A stretch of 28,167 nt of DNA from NCBI GenBank assembly GCA_964589765.1, contig CAZPUM010000017.1:1-28167 (forward strand). The letters run 5' to 3'. This DNA is from UBA525 sp964589765. GTDB lineage: Archaea; Nanobdellota; Nanobdellia; Woesearchaeales; UBA525. Below, piece by piece: positions 27,065 through 28,167 of the stretch; within the stretch, counting starts at the first letter, position 1, and each line of letters begins with the position of its first letter. A program made the translations under genes and the position numbers. The notes beneath the pieces are model-generated. The model was given only the letters and a program-made list of their open reading frames with translations, was not told where the DNA came from and searched no databases.

Positions 27065-28167
27065 TTAGGACCTCTTATCGCGAACACTTTTTTAATTTCT
27101 TCTGCACTAGTCACTGCTTCATTAAAGATTTTTTCCACAGCCTGGAATTTAGCAAGCGATTCATTAATATGACCACTTCTTGCCTTGTCTACAAGCACAA
27201 CCGCATTTTCGACCAAGTTTTTGTGATGAGCTATAGCCTTTGTTTTGATAGGGCCTATGATTTTATTCAAATAAGGGTCTGCCTGACAGTCATTATTGAA
27301 CTGCTTCTTAACCTTTTCACACTCTTCCTTGAGGTCGCCGTCCTCTAGAGCGACAGTTACAAACCTGACCGCGCTTCTGAAGTATTCATAAAGAAGGTAT
27401 GCTTCAACCACAGCTATAGCAGGATTTAGTTTCTGCTCATAATATTCCTGAACAGTCGTTTTGAATCGTTTTGATTTACTAAAGTACTCTTCAAACTTGG
27501 CCTTAAGTTCTTCGAGACCTTTTGTATCAGTATTTCCACCGTGTTTATCTTTTGCCTCAATCTGTCTGAAGAGTTCATGAACAGTGTGGTTAACAGGCAT
27601 ATCCTGCACCTTTCTGTCAAGGTCAGGGTGTGATTTTAGAACCTCAGGGTAGCTTTCGCGAACAACTTTAACGAACTTTTGATGTTCGTCAACAAAGTTC
27701 TTGACATTCTTCTCCAAGGAAGCTATTCTTTTCTTCATTCCTTGTTTCTTCTGATTATTTTTTATTCCAGATAATTGTGTACGTTCAGCATTCAAAATAA
27801 TCATGGACTCCTTAATTATAGCTGCGAGAACAAGATGTACCTCAACAACTGCGTTTAGACATCGCCCGAAAGTTTCCTCTTCCTTTTTCTCTAAGAATTT
27901 CTCGATTATGCCAATTCTTTCTTCAAAGAATCTCTCAATGCCTTCAGCCTCAGGTTTGCCCTGAACCTTCAGAGGCATTATACAGTTTTTGTTGTATTTT
28001 TTCAGGAGGTTTCTGTAGGACTCAATCTGTTTCCAGAGTTTTTCGTCCTCCCATATCGCGGACGACTCAGGGTCTTCGCCCTCTTTCTCAGCTACAACAA
28101 CCAGGGAATCCTCCACACCCGCAAGTGACTCCGCATCCGCTGCTAGCAAAAGCACCTCATCTCCAGC
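27061..28167 (-). CDS. Long helical protein, unknown, 5' end outside window (operon gene 1)
   Basis: The frame is open to the window edge (AGDEVLLLAADAE precedes the apparent GTG at 28155), so the start is probably upstream. More than 364 residues are visible. After an acidic segment (AEKEGEDPESSAIWEDEK) the rest is mainly helical and charged, for example FEERIGIIEKFLEKKEEETF and ERTQLSGIKNNQKKQGMKKR. No membrane segment or catalytic motif is recognised. It overlaps the next gene by 4 nt and resembles it in composition, so the two may be paralogous or form a complex. Confidence 0.7.
   Translation of the reverse strand, partial: AGDEVLLLAADAESLAGVEDSLVVVAEKEGEDPESSAIWEDEKLWKQIESYRNLLKKYNKNCIMPLKVQGKPEAEGIERFFEERIGIIEKFLEKKEEETFGRCLNAVVEVHLVLAAIIKESMIILNAERTQLSGIKNNQKKQGMKKRIASLEKNVKNFVDEHQKFVKVVRESYPEVLKSHPDLDRKVQDMPVNHTVHELFRQIEAKDKHGGNTDTKGLEELKAKFEEYFSKSKRFKTTVQEYYEQKLNPAIAVVEAYLLYEYFRSAVRFVTVALEDGDLKEECEKVKKQFNNDCQADPYLNKIIGPIKTKAIAHHKNLVENAVVLVDKARSGHINESLAKFQAVEKIFNEAVTSAEEIKKVFAIRGPK

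Noticed and set aside
1..28167. CRISPR array, insertion sequence or integrase
   Set aside because: No regularly spaced repeats, transposase, terminal inverted repeats or integrase were seen; the tRNA-Ser copies are too short to call att sites.

Overview
The window is archaeal chromosome. The evidence is eEF1A-type EF-1 alpha, eukaryote-type ribosomal proteins (S19e, L39e, L31e, L15e, L21e, L35Ae), Rpo4, Spt5, Sec61-gamma-type SecE, archaeal GluRS, TATA-box promoters, poly-T termination tracts and tRNA genes without encoded CCA. Small families such as DUF5654, DUF1931 and DUF2391, with many tiny helical or membrane proteins, suggest a DPANN-like or related euryarchaeal-branch lineage. That placement is inference and was not tested by phylogeny.

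Layout. 1-2763: tail of an unknown gene, a protein with bacterial ECF sigma-factor architecture, EF-1 alpha, a DUF5654 membrane protein and uS10. 2764-3181: gene-poor, with a decayed gene remnant. 3182-7161: nucleotide block (CTP synthase, dCMP deaminase, adenylosuccinate synthetase) interleaved with tRNA-Ser(UGA) and tRNA-Ser(GGA). 7162-9096: small membrane protein, divergent diadenylate-cyclase-like protein and secreted protein. 9150-10244: minus-strand chain of two tRNA-Ala, a small protein, a HIT protein and tRNA-Met. 10299-15804: MFS transporter, GluRS, a 54-residue DUF1931 protein, two unknown proteins, CMP kinase and FKBP isomerase. 15829-18692: ftsZ-secE-spt5-rplK. 18724-23817: DUF2391 membrane protein, coiled-coil protein, S19e-L39e-L31e, a possible HPF-like protein, DUF655, an unknown protein, L15e, then Rpo4 and L21e on the minus strand. 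23856-28167: BofA-family protein, DEDDy exonuclease, two overlapping small ORFs, L35Ae and a three-gene minus-strand operon of unknown helical and membrane proteins.

Most genes serve translation, transcription, protein export, cell division or nucleotide supply. Many starts lie about 25 nt after a TATA box, so leaderless mRNAs look common. EF-1 alpha, uS10, S19e, L15e and FKBP instead have longer leaders, some with hairpins.

The most unusual signals are the ECF-sigma-like gene, a diadenylate cyclase-like protein with altered catalytic motifs, tRNA 5'-end copies inside a shared upstream block of both tRNA-Ser genes, a near-duplicated promoter shared by S19e and L15e (related to uS10), a tRNA-Ala ending 2 nt before a start codon, an acidic Spt5 extension and the unknown operon at the right edge.
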